Below are positions 36,014-45,344 of a DNA stretch of 64,000 nt, piece after piece. Numbering within the stretch: position 1 is the stretch's first letter; each line of letters opens with the position of its first letter. Position numbers and translations under genes: made by a program. Under the pieces are notes generated by a model. The model saw nothing but the letters and a program-made list of their open reading frames with translations. It did no database searches and was not told the origin of the DNA. The DNA lies in assembly GCF_008084905.1 (NCBI RefSeq), contig NZ_VSFC01000050.1, positions 62,001 to 126,000 of the forward strand. Reading direction: 5' to 3'. Source of the DNA: Xanthomarina maritima. Lineage in GTDB: Bacteria; Bacteroidota; Bacteroidia; Flavobacteriales; Flavobacteriaceae.

Positions 36014-36466
36014 ATGAGTTTAAAAACAGATACTAAAAATCAGGAAATTGTTAAAAACGTGTTTACAGCTTTTTTAGAACAAAAAAGTCATCGTAAAACA
36101 CCAGAGCGTTATGCTATTTTACAAGAAATTTATAATAATGAAGAACATTTCGATATTGAGTCTTTATACCTGAGCATGAAAAACAAAAAGTATCGTGTAT
36201 CTCGTGCTACTCTTTATAATACTATTGAATTATTATTAGAATGTGGATTAGTAAGAAAACATCAATTTGGTCAAAATCAAGCACATTATGAAAAATCGTA
36301 TTTTGACAAACAACACGACCATGTTATTTTAACAGATACTGGCGAAGTGATAGAGTTTTGCGATCCAAGAATACAAAGCATTAAAAAAACTATCGAAGAA
36401 GTTTTTGATATTGAAATCAAAAACCATTCACTCTACTTTTACGGCAATAGAAAAACAACCAAATAA
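36014..36466 (+). CDS. Fur-family transcriptional regulator lacking the CxxC zinc site
   Basis: The 150-residue protein has the winged helix ([19 protein letters not shown]) and the metal-binding KQHDHVIL segment with H101 and H103 of the Fur fold. At the place of the structural CxxC of typical Fur (HHDHIICLDCG) it has L106 and T109, and there is no C-terminal CxxC. It still keeps EFCDP. So it may hold metal otherwise, or sense iron, zinc or peroxide. purA follows by 11 bases. Confidence 0.9.
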   Translation: MSLKTDTKNQEIVKNVFTAFLEQKSHRKTPERYAILQEIYNNEEHFDIESLYLSMKNKKYRVSRATLYNTIELLLECGLVRKHQFGQNQAHYEKSYFDKQHDHVILTDTGEVIEFCDPRIQSIKKTIEEVFDIEIKNHSLYFYGNRKTTK

Positions 36467-36477
36467 CTTATTTTACA

Positions 36478-37749
36478 ATGGCAGTAGATTTACTACTAGG
36501 ATTACAATGGGGAGACGAAGGCAAAGGAAAAATTGTTGATGTTCTTACCTCCAACTACAACATTATTGCACGCTTTCAAGGTGGACCAAATGCAGGTCAT
36601 ACTTTGGAGTTTGATGGCATAAAACATGTATTAAGAACCATTCCTTCTGGAATATTTCATAAAGAATCCATCAATGTAATTGGAAATGGAGTGGTAATCG
36701 ACCCTGTGGTTTTTGCTAAAGAATTAGAAGGATTAGATCAATTTAATATCGATTACAAAAAGAAACTTATTATTTCCAGAAAAGCTCATGTCATCCTTCC
36801 TACTCATAGATTGTTGGATGCTGCCAGCGAAGCTTCAAAAGGAAAAGCTAAAATTGGTTCTACTTTAAAAGGTATTGGACCAACTTACATGGACAAAACA
36901 GGCAGAAATGGTATTCGTGTTGGCGATTTAGAACTTGCAGATTGGAAAGAAAAATATCGTGCTTTAGCAGATAAGCATGAAGCTATGATTAAATTCTACA
37001 ATGTAGATGTACAGTACGATTTAGAAGAAATGGAAGCTGAATTTTTTGAAGCAGTTGAAGTATTAAAATCCTTACAATTTATCGATTCTGAAGAATATTT
37101 ATACCAAGCACAAAAAGCTGGAAAATCTATTTTAGCCGAAGGTGCACAAGGCTCTTTATTAGATATCGATTTTGGAACCTATCCGTTTGTAACCTCAAGT
37201 AACACAACAGCTGCTGGAGCTTGTACTGGTTTAGGTGTAGCTCCTAATCAAATTGGAGATGTCTATGGAATTTTTAAAGCTTATACAACACGTGTAGGTT
37301 CTGGACCTTTTCCAACAGAATTGTTTGATGAAGTTGGTAAAAAAATGGCTAAAATAGGTAATGAATTTGGCGCAGTTACTGGACGTGCAAGACGTTGTGG
37401 CTGGTTAGATTTAGTGGCTTTAAAATATGCTTGTCAGGTAAATGGTGTTACCAAATTAATGATGATGAAAGGCGATGTCCTTTCAGGGTTTAAAGCCTTA
37501 AAAGTGTGTACATCTTACAATTATAAAGGTGAGACTATTACACATTTACCTTATAATATTGAGCCAGAAAACATCACTCCTATTTACACGGAATTAAAAG
37601 GCTGGAAAGAAGATTTAACGAAAATGACTGAAACATCTCAATTCCCAAAAGAATTGAACGACTATATCGATTTCTTAGAAAAAGAATTAGAAATTCCTAT
37701 TCATGTCGTTTCTGTGGGACCAGATAGAAAACAAACTATTTTTAGATAA
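36478..37749 (+). CDS. purA: Adenylosuccinate synthetase
   Basis: The 423-residue protein carries the GTP/IMP loop WGDEGKGKIVD (11-21), RFQGGPNAGHT, IGSTLKGIGPTYMDK, EGAQGSLLDIDFGTYPFVTSS and TGRARRCGWLD. It joins IMP and aspartate with GTP toward AMP. It lies after the Fur gene in the relA/spoT-fur-purA group, so ppGpp and purine supply are neighbours. Confidence 0.98.
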   Translation: MAVDLLLGLQWGDEGKGKIVDVLTSNYNIIARFQGGPNAGHTLEFDGIKHVLRTIPSGIFHKESINVIGNGVVIDPVVFAKELEGLDQFNIDYKKKLIISRKAHVILPTHRLLDAASEASKGKAKIGSTLKGIGPTYMDKTGRNGIRVGDLELADWKEKYRALADKHEAMIKFYNVDVQYDLEEMEAEFFEAVEVLKSLQFIDSEEYLYQAQKAGKSILAEGAQGSLLDIDFGTYPFVTSSNTTAAGACTGLGVAPNQIGDVYGIFKAYTTRVGSGPFPTELFDEVGKKMAKIGNEFGAVTGRARRCGWLDLVALKYACQVNGVTKLMMMKGDVLSGFKALKVCTSYNYKGETITHLPYNIEPENITPIYTELKGWKEDLTKMTETSQFPKELNDYIDFLEKELEIPIHVVSVGPDRKQTIFR

Positions 37750-37771
37750 AAATTTATTTATTTCATATTAT

Positions 37772-37805
37772 AAAGACCTGTTGTATTTAAATATGACAGG
37801 TCTTT
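37772..37805 (+). terminator. purA terminator
   Basis: AAAGACCTGT (37772-37781) pairs with ACAGGTCTTT (37796-37805) around a 14-base loop with a further short dyad. It starts 22 bases after the purA stop. Confidence 0.75.
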
Positions 37806-37851
37806 TCTATTAAAAATATCTTAATGCAACCCAACAGAAGATATTAATCAT

Positions 37852-37859
37852 TATTTTTG
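37852..37859 (+). promoter_or_regulatory. OstA-like gene promoter -7 box
   Basis: TATTTTTG matches TAnnTTTG and ends 13 bases before ATG 37872. It covers the TTG at 37857, which excludes that start. Confidence 0.5.
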
Positions 37860-37871
37860 ACAAAATTTAAA

Positions 37872-39713
37872 ATGTTGCAACAACCAAGTCAGAACTTTTT
37901 AACCTTATTCTTTTGTCTTTTATTCTTTGGCTTATCATATGCCCAAGAACAAAAGCGCATTGAAATTAAATACTCTGGATTTCTAGAATTTAAAGAAGAA
38001 GAAGCACCAGGGTTAAAAGTCATGACACGAGACGATTCTCAGCAAATCCACGTAATTCACGAAGGCGTCAACATGTATTGCGATCAAGCGTTGCTTTACA
38101 GTAATGAAGATTTTATAGAAGCTTATGGCAATGTAAAAATGGTACAAGGAGACACCATAAACATGTCTGCTAAATATGTAGAATACAGTGGAAAAACCAA
38201 ATTAGCTTTCGCTAGTGGAAATGTAATATTAAAAGAACCTAATTCAACTTTAACTACAGATACTTTATATTTTGATCGTGTTAAACAGCAGTCTTATTAT
38301 AAAAGTGGCGGAAAAGTAGTTCGTGATTCTTCAGGTACCATTACAAGCCGAATAGGTCGTTATTATATGAATGAAGAAAAATACCAGTTTGTAAAAAATG
38401 TGGTATTAACACATCCCGATTATAAAATTAAAACCAAACATCTGGATTTTTACTCAAAAACTGGTCATGCTTATTTATATGGACCATCAACTATTGTTAC
38501 AGAGGATAGTAAAACCTATTGCGAAAAAGGCTTTTACGATACAGAAAACAAACAAGGATATGGTGTTAAAAAAACAAAGATTGAATACGACAATCGTGTA
38601 TTTGAAGGAGATAGCATGTATTTTGACAATTCTAGAAATTTTGCTTCAGCAACCAATAATATTACGGTTACAGATACTATAAATAAAAGCATCATTAAAG
38701 GGCATTATGCTGAAGTTTATAAAGCCAAGGACTCTGTTTTCATAACCAAAAGAGCATTAGCCATAACTGTTCAAGAAAACGATTCTATCTATATTCATGC
38801 AGATACACTTATGGTAACAGGAAAACCTGATAAACGAATTACCAGAGCTTTTAGAAACACCAAAATGTACAAATCTGATATGAGTGGAAAAGCAGATTCA
38901 ATTCATGTCAATCATCAAACAGGTTTAACACAACTTATTAATCTTGCTAATTTATCTCCCAAAGATGCATTTGCTGTTAAAAGAAGACCTATTATTTGGA
39001 ATTTAGATAATCAAATAACTGGAGATACAATTCACATTAAATCGAATCCAAAAACAGAAAAAATAGATTCCTTAATTGTGTTTTATGATACTTTTCTAAT
39101 AAGTAAAGACACGATTAGCGAAGACAGTTATAATCAGATTTCAGGTAAAAGATTGATTGGATTATTTGATGAAGAAAACAATTTAAGACAAGTAGATGTA
39201 ATTAAAAATGCAGAATCCATTTTCTTTGCTAGAAACGATAAACAAGAACTTTTTGGAATAGATAAAGCGAAATCTGGAAGTATTTCCATCTTTTTTGCAG
39301 ATGGACAAATGGAACAGTATGTTAGATACAATCAAATCGATGCTAAAACCTATCCTGAATCAGATTTTCCTAAGAACGCAAGAAAATTAAGAGGTTTCGA
39401 TTGGCGAGAAGACGAAAGACCCAAAAGTGTAGAAGACTTATTTAGTGAAGATCCACCCTTAAAATTACCAAAAATTAAAGGTTTGGAAGATTATGTACCA
39501 CAGGCTGAATTTTTCGATGAAAAGATGTTGGGTAGAATTGAAAAAGCTGAAAAAGCTGAAAAACCTAAAAAGGAGTTAATAAATAACGATAAGACTAAAA
39601 CCGAAAAAAAGAAGCGATCCAAAGCTGCTAGACAAGTACCTCAACATATTATGGATAGCATGAATCTTAAAAAAGAAAAACAGAAACCTACAATAAAAGA
39701 AAATAGCAATTAA
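37872..39713 (+). CDS. OstA/LptA-like outer-membrane biogenesis protein
   Basis: The 613-residue protein has a signal peptide (cut near SYAQ) and repeated beta segments typical of the OstA (LptA/LptD N-terminal) fold: MYCDQALLYSNEDFIEAYGN, YSGKTKLAFASGNVILKEPN, LTTDTLYFDR. A Lys-rich tail ends it. In Bacteroidota this large OstA-like protein is a probable LPS bridge or assembly factor. The following aminotransferase starts 1 base later. Confidence 0.88.
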   Translation: MLQQPSQNFLTLFFCLLFFGLSYAQEQKRIEIKYSGFLEFKEEEAPGLKVMTRDDSQQIHVIHEGVNMYCDQALLYSNEDFIEAYGNVKMVQGDTINMSAKYVEYSGKTKLAFASGNVILKEPNSTLTTDTLYFDRVKQQSYYKSGGKVVRDSSGTITSRIGRYYMNEEKYQFVKNVVLTHPDYKIKTKHLDFYSKTGHAYLYGPSTIVTEDSKTYCEKGFYDTENKQGYGVKKTKIEYDNRVFEGDSMYFDNSRNFASATNNITVTDTINKSIIKGHYAEVYKAKDSVFITKRALAITVQENDSIYIHADTLMVTGKPDKRITRAFRNTKMYKSDMSGKADSIHVNHQTGLTQLINLANLSPKDAFAVKRRPIIWNLDNQITGDTIHIKSNPKTEKIDSLIVFYDTFLISKDTISEDSYNQISGKRLIGLFDEENNLRQVDVIKNAESIFFARNDKQELFGIDKAKSGSISIFFADGQMEQYVRYNQIDAKTYPESDFPKNARKLRGFDWREDERPKSVEDLFSEDPPLKLPKIKGLEDYVPQAEFFDEKMLGRIEKAEKAEKPKKELINNDKTKTEKKKRSKAARQVPQHIMDSMNLKKEKQKPTIKENSN

Positions 39714-39714
39714 T

Positions 39715-40905
39715 ATGGCTATAGATTTCTTTAAATACCAAGCTCAAACTTCTCAACATCCATTAGCAATGAAAGTGTCTCATGCTAAAGGCTCGTATAT
39801 TTATGATGAAAATAACAAATCCTATTTAGATTTTGTTGCTGGAGTATCAGCTTGCACTCTTGGTCATGGGCATCCAAAAGTAGTTACAGCAATTAAAGAA
39901 CAGTTAGACAAATACATGCATGTCATGGTATATGGCGAATACATTCAAGAACCAGCTGTAGAACTTGCCAAATTATTAGCTAAAAACTTACCAAATTCCT
40001 TAGAAAAAACATATTTAACCAATTCAGGAACTGAAGCTATAGAAGGTGCTTTAAAATTAGCTAAACGAGCAACTGGAAGAAGTCAGATAATTTCTGCCAA
40101 AAACGCATATCATGGAAACACGATGGGTTCAATGAGCGTTATGGGTTTTGAAGAACGCAAAAGAGCTTTTAGACCTTTAATTCCTGATGTTGATTTTATT
40201 GAGTTTAATAATGAAGATGATTTAAGTAAAATAACTAAAAAAACAGCTTGTGTTATTTTAGAAACTATTCAAGGTGGTGCTGGATTTATTGAGCCTAAAA
40301 ACCATTATTTACAAAAAGTTAGAGAGCGTTGCGATAAAGTTGGAGCCTTATTAATTCTAGATGAAATTCAACCTGGAATTGGAAGAACTGGTAAGCTTTT
40401 TGGTTTTGAACATTATAATTGTGTACCAGATATATTAGTTACTGGTAAAGGACTTGGTGGTGGAATGCCAATTGGTGCCTTTACAGCATCAGCAAAATTA
40501 ATGGACTTACTTCAAAATAATCCTAAATTAGGACACATTACTACCTTTGGTGGACATCCAGTAATAGCGGCTGCTGCGTTAGCTACTTTAAAAGAAGTTA
40601 TTAAAAGTGATTTAATGGCTAGAACTTTAGTAAAAGAAAAATTAATAAGAGAACATTTAACACATCCATTAATTTTAAAAATAAGAGGAAAAGGACTTAT
40701 GTTAGCAGCTATAACTCCATCAGCTGAAATTACAAATCAACTTATTTTAGGATGTCAGGAAGAAGGATTAATCCTTTTCTGGTTGCTTTTTGAGCCAAAA
40801 GCTATTAGAATAACACCTCCATTAACTATCTCAAACGAAGAAATTATTAAAGGATGCCAAATTATTTTATCTGTTTTAGATAAAATCCAACAAAAACACA
40901 GTTAA
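39715..40905 (+). CDS. Class III PLP aminotransferase (acetylornithine/ornithine-like)
   Basis: The 396-residue enzyme fits class III aminotransferases: LDFVAGVSACTLGHGHPKVV, LTNSGTEAIEGALKLAKRAT, AYHGNTMGSMSV, LILDEIQPGIGRTGKLFGFE, and the PLP lysine region TGKGLGGGMPIGAF. The exact substrate is not settled by the motifs; ornithine or acetylornithine is possible, as are other omega-amino acids. It lies 1 base behind the OstA-like gene. Confidence 0.9.
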   Translation: MAIDFFKYQAQTSQHPLAMKVSHAKGSYIYDENNKSYLDFVAGVSACTLGHGHPKVVTAIKEQLDKYMHVMVYGEYIQEPAVELAKLLAKNLPNSLEKTYLTNSGTEAIEGALKLAKRATGRSQIISAKNAYHGNTMGSMSVMGFEERKRAFRPLIPDVDFIEFNNEDDLSKITKKTACVILETIQGGAGFIEPKNHYLQKVRERCDKVGALLILDEIQPGIGRTGKLFGFEHYNCVPDILVTGKGLGGGMPIGAFTASAKLMDLLQNNPKLGHITTFGGHPVIAAAALATLKEVIKSDLMARTLVKEKLIREHLTHPLILKIRGKGLMLAAITPSAEITNQLILGCQEEGLILFWLLFEPKAIRITPPLTISNEEIIKGCQIILSVLDKIQQKHS

Positions 40906-40918
40906 ACAACTTGCTGAT

Positions 40919-40957
40919 AATCAACAAAAAACAAAATGTTTTTGCAAAGTGTTGATT
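40919..40957 (+). terminator. Possible terminator behind the aminotransferase
   Basis: AATCAACA (40919-40926) pairs with TGTTGATT (40950-40957), and an inner AAAAAC/GTTTTT stem (40927-40932, 40938-40943) stacks on it. It is 14 bases past the stop. The rest of the gap to 41043 has no clear feature apart from a TTAGTAC repeat. Confidence 0.4.
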
Positions 40958-41042
40958 ACTTTGTTAAAAACATTTAATCTATTATCTCATTAAAATCAAT
41001 TAGTACGTTACATTTAGTACTGTAAACCATATAAATGTGCTT

Positions 41043-42431
41043 ATGGAGTTTAGTCCCAACGACAACAACAATTTACCACTTACGAAATTTGAATCGATGC
41101 TAAAAACAAACCATGTGTTGTTTTTCGATTCTGAAGAATTTGAAAATATCATTCATCATTACCTAACTCAAGGTAAAGTTTCCTTAGCTAAAAAAGCCAT
41201 TAAATTAGGACTAGAGCAACATCCTACTTCTACCAATTTAAAACTTTTTAAAATTGAAATTTATGTTTTTGAAGACAAACTTAATGAAGCAGATATCATG
41301 CTAAATGAGCTTCATGAGTTAGAACCACACAATGAGGAAATATATATTCAGAAAGCTAATATTTTTTCCAAGAAAGACAAACATAAAAAAGCTATTCATG
41401 TATTAAAAAAGGCTTTAGAATTAACAGATGATATTCAAGACATTTATTCTTTAATAGGCATGGAATATCTGTTTCTTGACAAATTTGAAGAAGCCAAATA
41501 TTATTTCATGAAATGCATGGAAGAAAATTCTGAAGACTATTCTGCATTATATAATATGGTATATTGTTTTGATTTTTTAGAACAACATACAGAAGCCATA
41601 GAATATTTAAATGCTTTTTTAAATAACAATCCATATTGCGAAGTAGCATGGCATCAATTAGGAAAACAATACTATTCCTTAAAAGATTATGAAAAAGCTT
41701 TAGCAGCATTCGATTTTGCTATTATTTCTGAAGACTCTTTTATTGGAGCTTATCTTGAAAAAGGGAAAGTTTTAGAAAAGTTAAAACGTTATGAAGATGC
41801 GTTAGAAGCTTATTCTTTAACTTTAAAATTAGATGATATAACTTCATTTGCTTTATTAAGAATTGGTCATTGTTATGAAAAATTAAATCAAGATGATTTA
41901 GCTATACAATATTATTCTAAAACAGTTAAAGAAGACCCTTTATTAGACAAAGGTTGGATAGCAATTACAAAGTTTTATAACAAAAAAAGAAACTATAAAA
42001 AATCGCTATACTATATTAACAAAGCCATAAATATAGATTCTGAAAATGTTGTTTATTGGAAACTATATGCTCAATTAAATTTTAGATTAAATTTTCTAGA
42101 AGAAGCAGAAAGAGGTTACAAAAAAGCACTTGAACTTGGTAATTACGAATTAGAAACCTGGTTAGTTAGAGGTGATATCTTATTAAAACTTGGTGAACCA
42201 AAAGCTGCAATTTACAATTTTATTCAAGCATCAGAATTCTATCCAGAAAATGCTGAAATAGAATACAGATTAGCAGGTTTGTATTTCACCTTAAACGAAA
42301 CTGAAAAAGGTGAATATCATTTAAAAAATGGTTTATGTTTTAATATTGAGTATGCATTTATTATCGAAGAACTTTTTCCTAAAGTTTTTAAAAAATGTCA
42401 AATAAAGAATTTACTAAAATCTAAGCATTAG
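41043..42431 (+). CDS. Tetratricopeptide repeat protein
   Basis: ATG 41043 is used; a GTG at 41037 lies 2 codons before. The 462-residue protein is built of about 12 TPR units without a signal peptide (for example VAWHQLGKQYYSLKDYEKAL, AYLEKGKVLEKLKRYEDALE, ALLRIGHCYEKLNQDDLAIQ). It is probably a cytoplasmic scaffold or regulator. No partner is clear from the neighbours. Confidence 0.92.
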   Translation: MEFSPNDNNNLPLTKFESMLKTNHVLFFDSEEFENIIHHYLTQGKVSLAKKAIKLGLEQHPTSTNLKLFKIEIYVFEDKLNEADIMLNELHELEPHNEEIYIQKANIFSKKDKHKKAIHVLKKALELTDDIQDIYSLIGMEYLFLDKFEEAKYYFMKCMEENSEDYSALYNMVYCFDFLEQHTEAIEYLNAFLNNNPYCEVAWHQLGKQYYSLKDYEKALAAFDFAIISEDSFIGAYLEKGKVLEKLKRYEDALEAYSLTLKLDDITSFALLRIGHCYEKLNQDDLAIQYYSKTVKEDPLLDKGWIAITKFYNKKRNYKKSLYYINKAINIDSENVVYWKLYAQLNFRLNFLEEAERGYKKALELGNYELETWLVRGDILLKLGEPKAAIYNFIQASEFYPENAEIEYRLAGLYFTLNETEKGEYHLKNGLCFNIEYAFIIEELFPKVFKKCQIKNLLKSKH

Positions 42432-42454
42432 TAAAACGTCTAACTTAATTTATA

Positions 42455-42462
42455 TACCTTTG
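42455..42462 (+). promoter_or_regulatory. DUF368 operon promoter -7 box
   Basis: TACCTTTG matches TAnnTTTG and ends 23 bases before ATG 42485. Confidence 0.45.
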
Positions 42463-42484
42463 ATTTTCTTAAAAAAACCGAAGC

Positions 42485-43498
42485 ATGCAAAGACGTTTTA
42501 AAAATTATTTCATGATTACCTTAAAAGGGATGGCAATGGGAGCTGCTGATGCAGTTCCAGGAGTCTCAGGAGGAACCATTGCTCTAATTTCTGGCATATA
42601 TGAAGAATTGATTTCTACCATAAGCAATGTAAATTTATCCCTTTTAAAAACACTTAGAAAAAACGGTCTTGTTGCATTTTGGAAACAATTAAATGGTAGT
42701 TTTTTACTTGCTCTTTTAATTGGTATTCTAACAAGTTTTGTAACTTTCATGAGGCTTGCTAAATACCTATTAGAACAGCATCCAATTCTAATTTGGTCTT
42801 TCTTTTTTGGTCTTATAATAGCAAGTATCTTCTTTGTTGGTAAACAAATTACCAAATGGAATGTAGCCTCAATAGTTTCATTAGTTATTGGAACTTTTAT
42901 AGCTTATTACATAACCACACTGCCTTCTTTAGCTAGCAATACCAATCCTTTATTTTTATTTATAGCTGGAGCTATTGCTATTTGCGCCATGATTCTACCT
43001 GGTATTTCAGGATCTTTTATTTTAGTTATTCTAGGTGCTTATAAAACCCTAAGTGATGCAATACATGATTGGGATTTTAAACGTATTGCCGTATTTGGTT
43101 TTGGAGCTATAGTTGGATTATTGAGTTTTAGTCGTGTTTTAAAATGGCTATTTAAAAACTTTTATAATACGACACTTGCCCTCTTAACTGGTTTTATAAT
43201 CGGTTCATTAAATAAAATATGGCCTTGGAAAAAAACAATAACAGTTTTAAATGATTCAAATGGAAAAGCAATGCTTTTTTCAGAAATTTCAGATCTAGGC
43301 ACATTATCTGTTTATCAACAACAAATAAATAATTTTGAGTCTTTTAAAATTGTTACAGAAGAAAGTGTATCTCCTCTTCTATATTCTACAATAAATAATA
43401 ATGTAGTAGCGTCACAATTAAATGTAGCAATAGCGCTTATTATTGCAGGTTTTTTAACTATTTTTATTCTTGAAAAAATAGGAAGCACAAAACAATAA
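42485..43498 (+). CDS. DUF368 (PopT-like) membrane protein, first copy
   Basis: The 337-residue protein has about 8-9 membrane helices and the family signatures GAADAVPGVSGGTIALISG and CAMILPGISGSFILVILG. DUF368 proteins (PopT) have been reported to return undecaprenyl phosphate across the membrane, recycling the lipid carrier for peptidoglycan and surface glycans. The second copy begins at its stop (TAATG). Confidence 0.93.
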   Translation: MQRRFKNYFMITLKGMAMGAADAVPGVSGGTIALISGIYEELISTISNVNLSLLKTLRKNGLVAFWKQLNGSFLLALLIGILTSFVTFMRLAKYLLEQHPILIWSFFFGLIIASIFFVGKQITKWNVASIVSLVIGTFIAYYITTLPSLASNTNPLFLFIAGAIAICAMILPGISGSFILVILGAYKTLSDAIHDWDFKRIAVFGFGAIVGLLSFSRVLKWLFKNFYNTTLALLTGFIIGSLNKIWPWKKTITVLNDSNGKAMLFSEISDLGTLSVYQQQINNFESFKIVTEESVSPLLYSTINNNVVASQLNVAIALIIAGFLTIFILEKIGSTKQ

Positions 43499-44517
43499 TG
43501 CAAAAAACCAGAACATTTACTGATAAGCTTTTCCTAATCTTAAAAGGGTTAGGAATGGGAGCAGCAAATAAAGTTCCTGGTATTTCAGGGGGTGTGGTTG
43601 CCTTTGTTGCTGGCTTTTATGAAGAATTTATTTACTCTCTTCAAAAAATAAACACTAAAGCATTTAAACTGCTTATAAATGGTCGTTTTAAAAGTTTTTA
43701 TCAATATATCAATGGTCGTTTTTTAGGCTTGCTTGTCTTGGGAATGGTAGTGAGTTATTTTAGTGTTTCAAAAATTCTAGATTACTTAATTGATCATTTT
43801 GAATTATATGTTTGGAGTGTTTTCTTCGGTATGATTATTGGTTCTATTTATTATATAAGTAAAGATTTTAAAGATTGGAATTATAGAACTTATTTTGCTT
43901 TAATTATAGGAATTATATTAGGTGTTGGCATAAGTTTTTTAGATCCTGCTACAGAAAACGATAATCTAATATTTGTTTTCTTTTGTGGTATAATAAGTGT
44001 TTCAGGCATGACTCTGCCAGGATTTTCAGGTTCATTTATATTAATCTTATTGGGTAATTATGTGCTTTTGTTAGTTGATTCGGTTAATGCTCTATACGAT
44101 ACTTTTGCTGAAATATTAACAGGAGATTTTAGTTTTGTAAGTAATAGTGAACGCATTAGAATGCTAAAAGTTTTAGCTGTTTTCACAATAGGATCTATGG
44201 TTGGATTAGTAACTTTTTCACATATTTTAAACTACATTTTAAAACATTATAAAAACATTACAATAGCAACTATAATTGGTTTTATTGTTGGTTCTCTTGG
44301 TGTGGTTTGGCCATGGAAAAAAACCATTTTTAAAACCAATTTAGAAGGAATTTTGATATTAGATTCTTCTGGTGGAAAAGTGGTTGAAAATTATACGCGA
44401 TACATACCTGATTTTAACAACCAAACTTATTATGCTATAGGGTTCATAATTGTTGGAATTTTAATTGTTTTAGCTCTCGAAATTTATGGTCAGAAAACTA
44501 GAAAAGCACATAGATAA
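43498..44517 (+). CDS. DUF368 (PopT-like) membrane protein, second copy
   Basis: The 339-residue protein repeats the first copy's plan: GAANKVPGISGGVVAFVAGF near the start and SGMTLPGFSGSFILILLG in the middle. The overlap with the first copy is one base, and with aroE is 32 bases. Both are full length, so this is a duplication rather than a broken gene. The two may form a dimer or handle different lipids. Confidence 0.93.
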   Translation: MQKTRTFTDKLFLILKGLGMGAANKVPGISGGVVAFVAGFYEEFIYSLQKINTKAFKLLINGRFKSFYQYINGRFLGLLVLGMVVSYFSVSKILDYLIDHFELYVWSVFFGMIIGSIYYISKDFKDWNYRTYFALIIGIILGVGISFLDPATENDNLIFVFFCGIISVSGMTLPGFSGSFILILLGNYVLLLVDSVNALYDTFAEILTGDFSFVSNSERIRMLKVLAVFTIGSMVGLVTFSHILNYILKHYKNITIATIIGFIVGSLGVVWPWKKTIFKTNLEGILILDSSGGKVVENYTRYIPDFNNQTYYAIGFIIVGILIVLALEIYGQKTRKAHR

Positions 44518-45247
44518 ATATGGCTTAATTGGTAAAAACATTTCTTATTCTTTTTCAAAAGATTTTTTTAATAAAAAATTTAAAGATGAAGCAATTGCAT
44601 TTTCTAAATATGAAAATTTTGACATTCAGAGTATTACAGAATTTCCTAATATTTTAAAAGAAAATCCTAATATAAAAGGATTAAATGTTACTATTCCTTA
44701 CAAAGAACTAATTATTCCATTTCTAGATAAAATAGATGAAGAAGCAAAAAATATTGGAGCTGTTAATACTATAAAAATATCTAAAAAAGGAAAACTAAAA
44801 GGCTACAATACAGATTGTTATGGATTTAAAAATTCTATAAAGCCAAATTTAAAACCACATCACGAAAAGGCTTTAATTCTAGGAACAGGTGGAGCAAGCA
44901 AGGCCATTGCATTTGCTTTAACAAAAATGAACATCTCTTATGCATTTGTCTCAAGAACATCTTCAAATAGTGCAGCTTACACCTATGCCTCATTAAAGGA
45001 AAAAGACATTGAAAATCATCAAATTATAATTAATTGCACACCTCTTGGAACATATCCTAAGATAATGGATTGTCCTAAGATTCCATATCAAGCTATTTCA
45101 GACAAACACATACTTTTTGACTTAATTTACAATCCAAAGGAAACCCAATTTCTTAAACTAGGAAAAGTAAATAATGCAACAACTATGAATGGATTAGACA
45201 TGCTAATATTTCAAGCAAATAAAGCATGGGAAGTATGGAATTCTTAG
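44486..45247 (+). CDS. aroE: Shikimate dehydrogenase
   Basis: The 253-residue protein has substrate-site YGLIGKNISYSFSKDFF, LNVTIPYKE, GAVNTI, the NADP loop ILGTGGASKAIA, and NCTPLGTYP, FDLIYNPKET and NGLDMLIFQ. It reduces 3-dehydroshikimate in aromatic amino-acid synthesis. The start ATG is inside the DUF368 gene; no later in-frame ATG precedes the conserved part, so the 32-base overlap is real. Confidence 0.96.
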   Translation: MVRKLEKHIDKYGLIGKNISYSFSKDFFNKKFKDEAIAFSKYENFDIQSITEFPNILKENPNIKGLNVTIPYKELIIPFLDKIDEEAKNIGAVNTIKISKKGKLKGYNTDCYGFKNSIKPNLKPHHEKALILGTGGASKAIAFALTKMNISYAFVSRTSSNSAAYTYASLKEKDIENHQIIINCTPLGTYPKIMDCPKIPYQAISDKHILFDLIYNPKETQFLKLGKVNNATTMNGLDMLIFQANKAWEVWNS

Positions 45248-45344
45248 TTCATTTTGTATAAAAACAATCTAAGCCTTTGTAAATATTGAAGTTGTTATTA
45301 TCTTTAACGCTAGAGTATTTTACGAACCATAACATTTTACAAAA

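Noticed and set aside
42485-44517. A single DUF368 gene broken by a frameshift
   Set aside because: Both frames have their own start and complete set of family motifs and similar full length, so this is a tandem pair.
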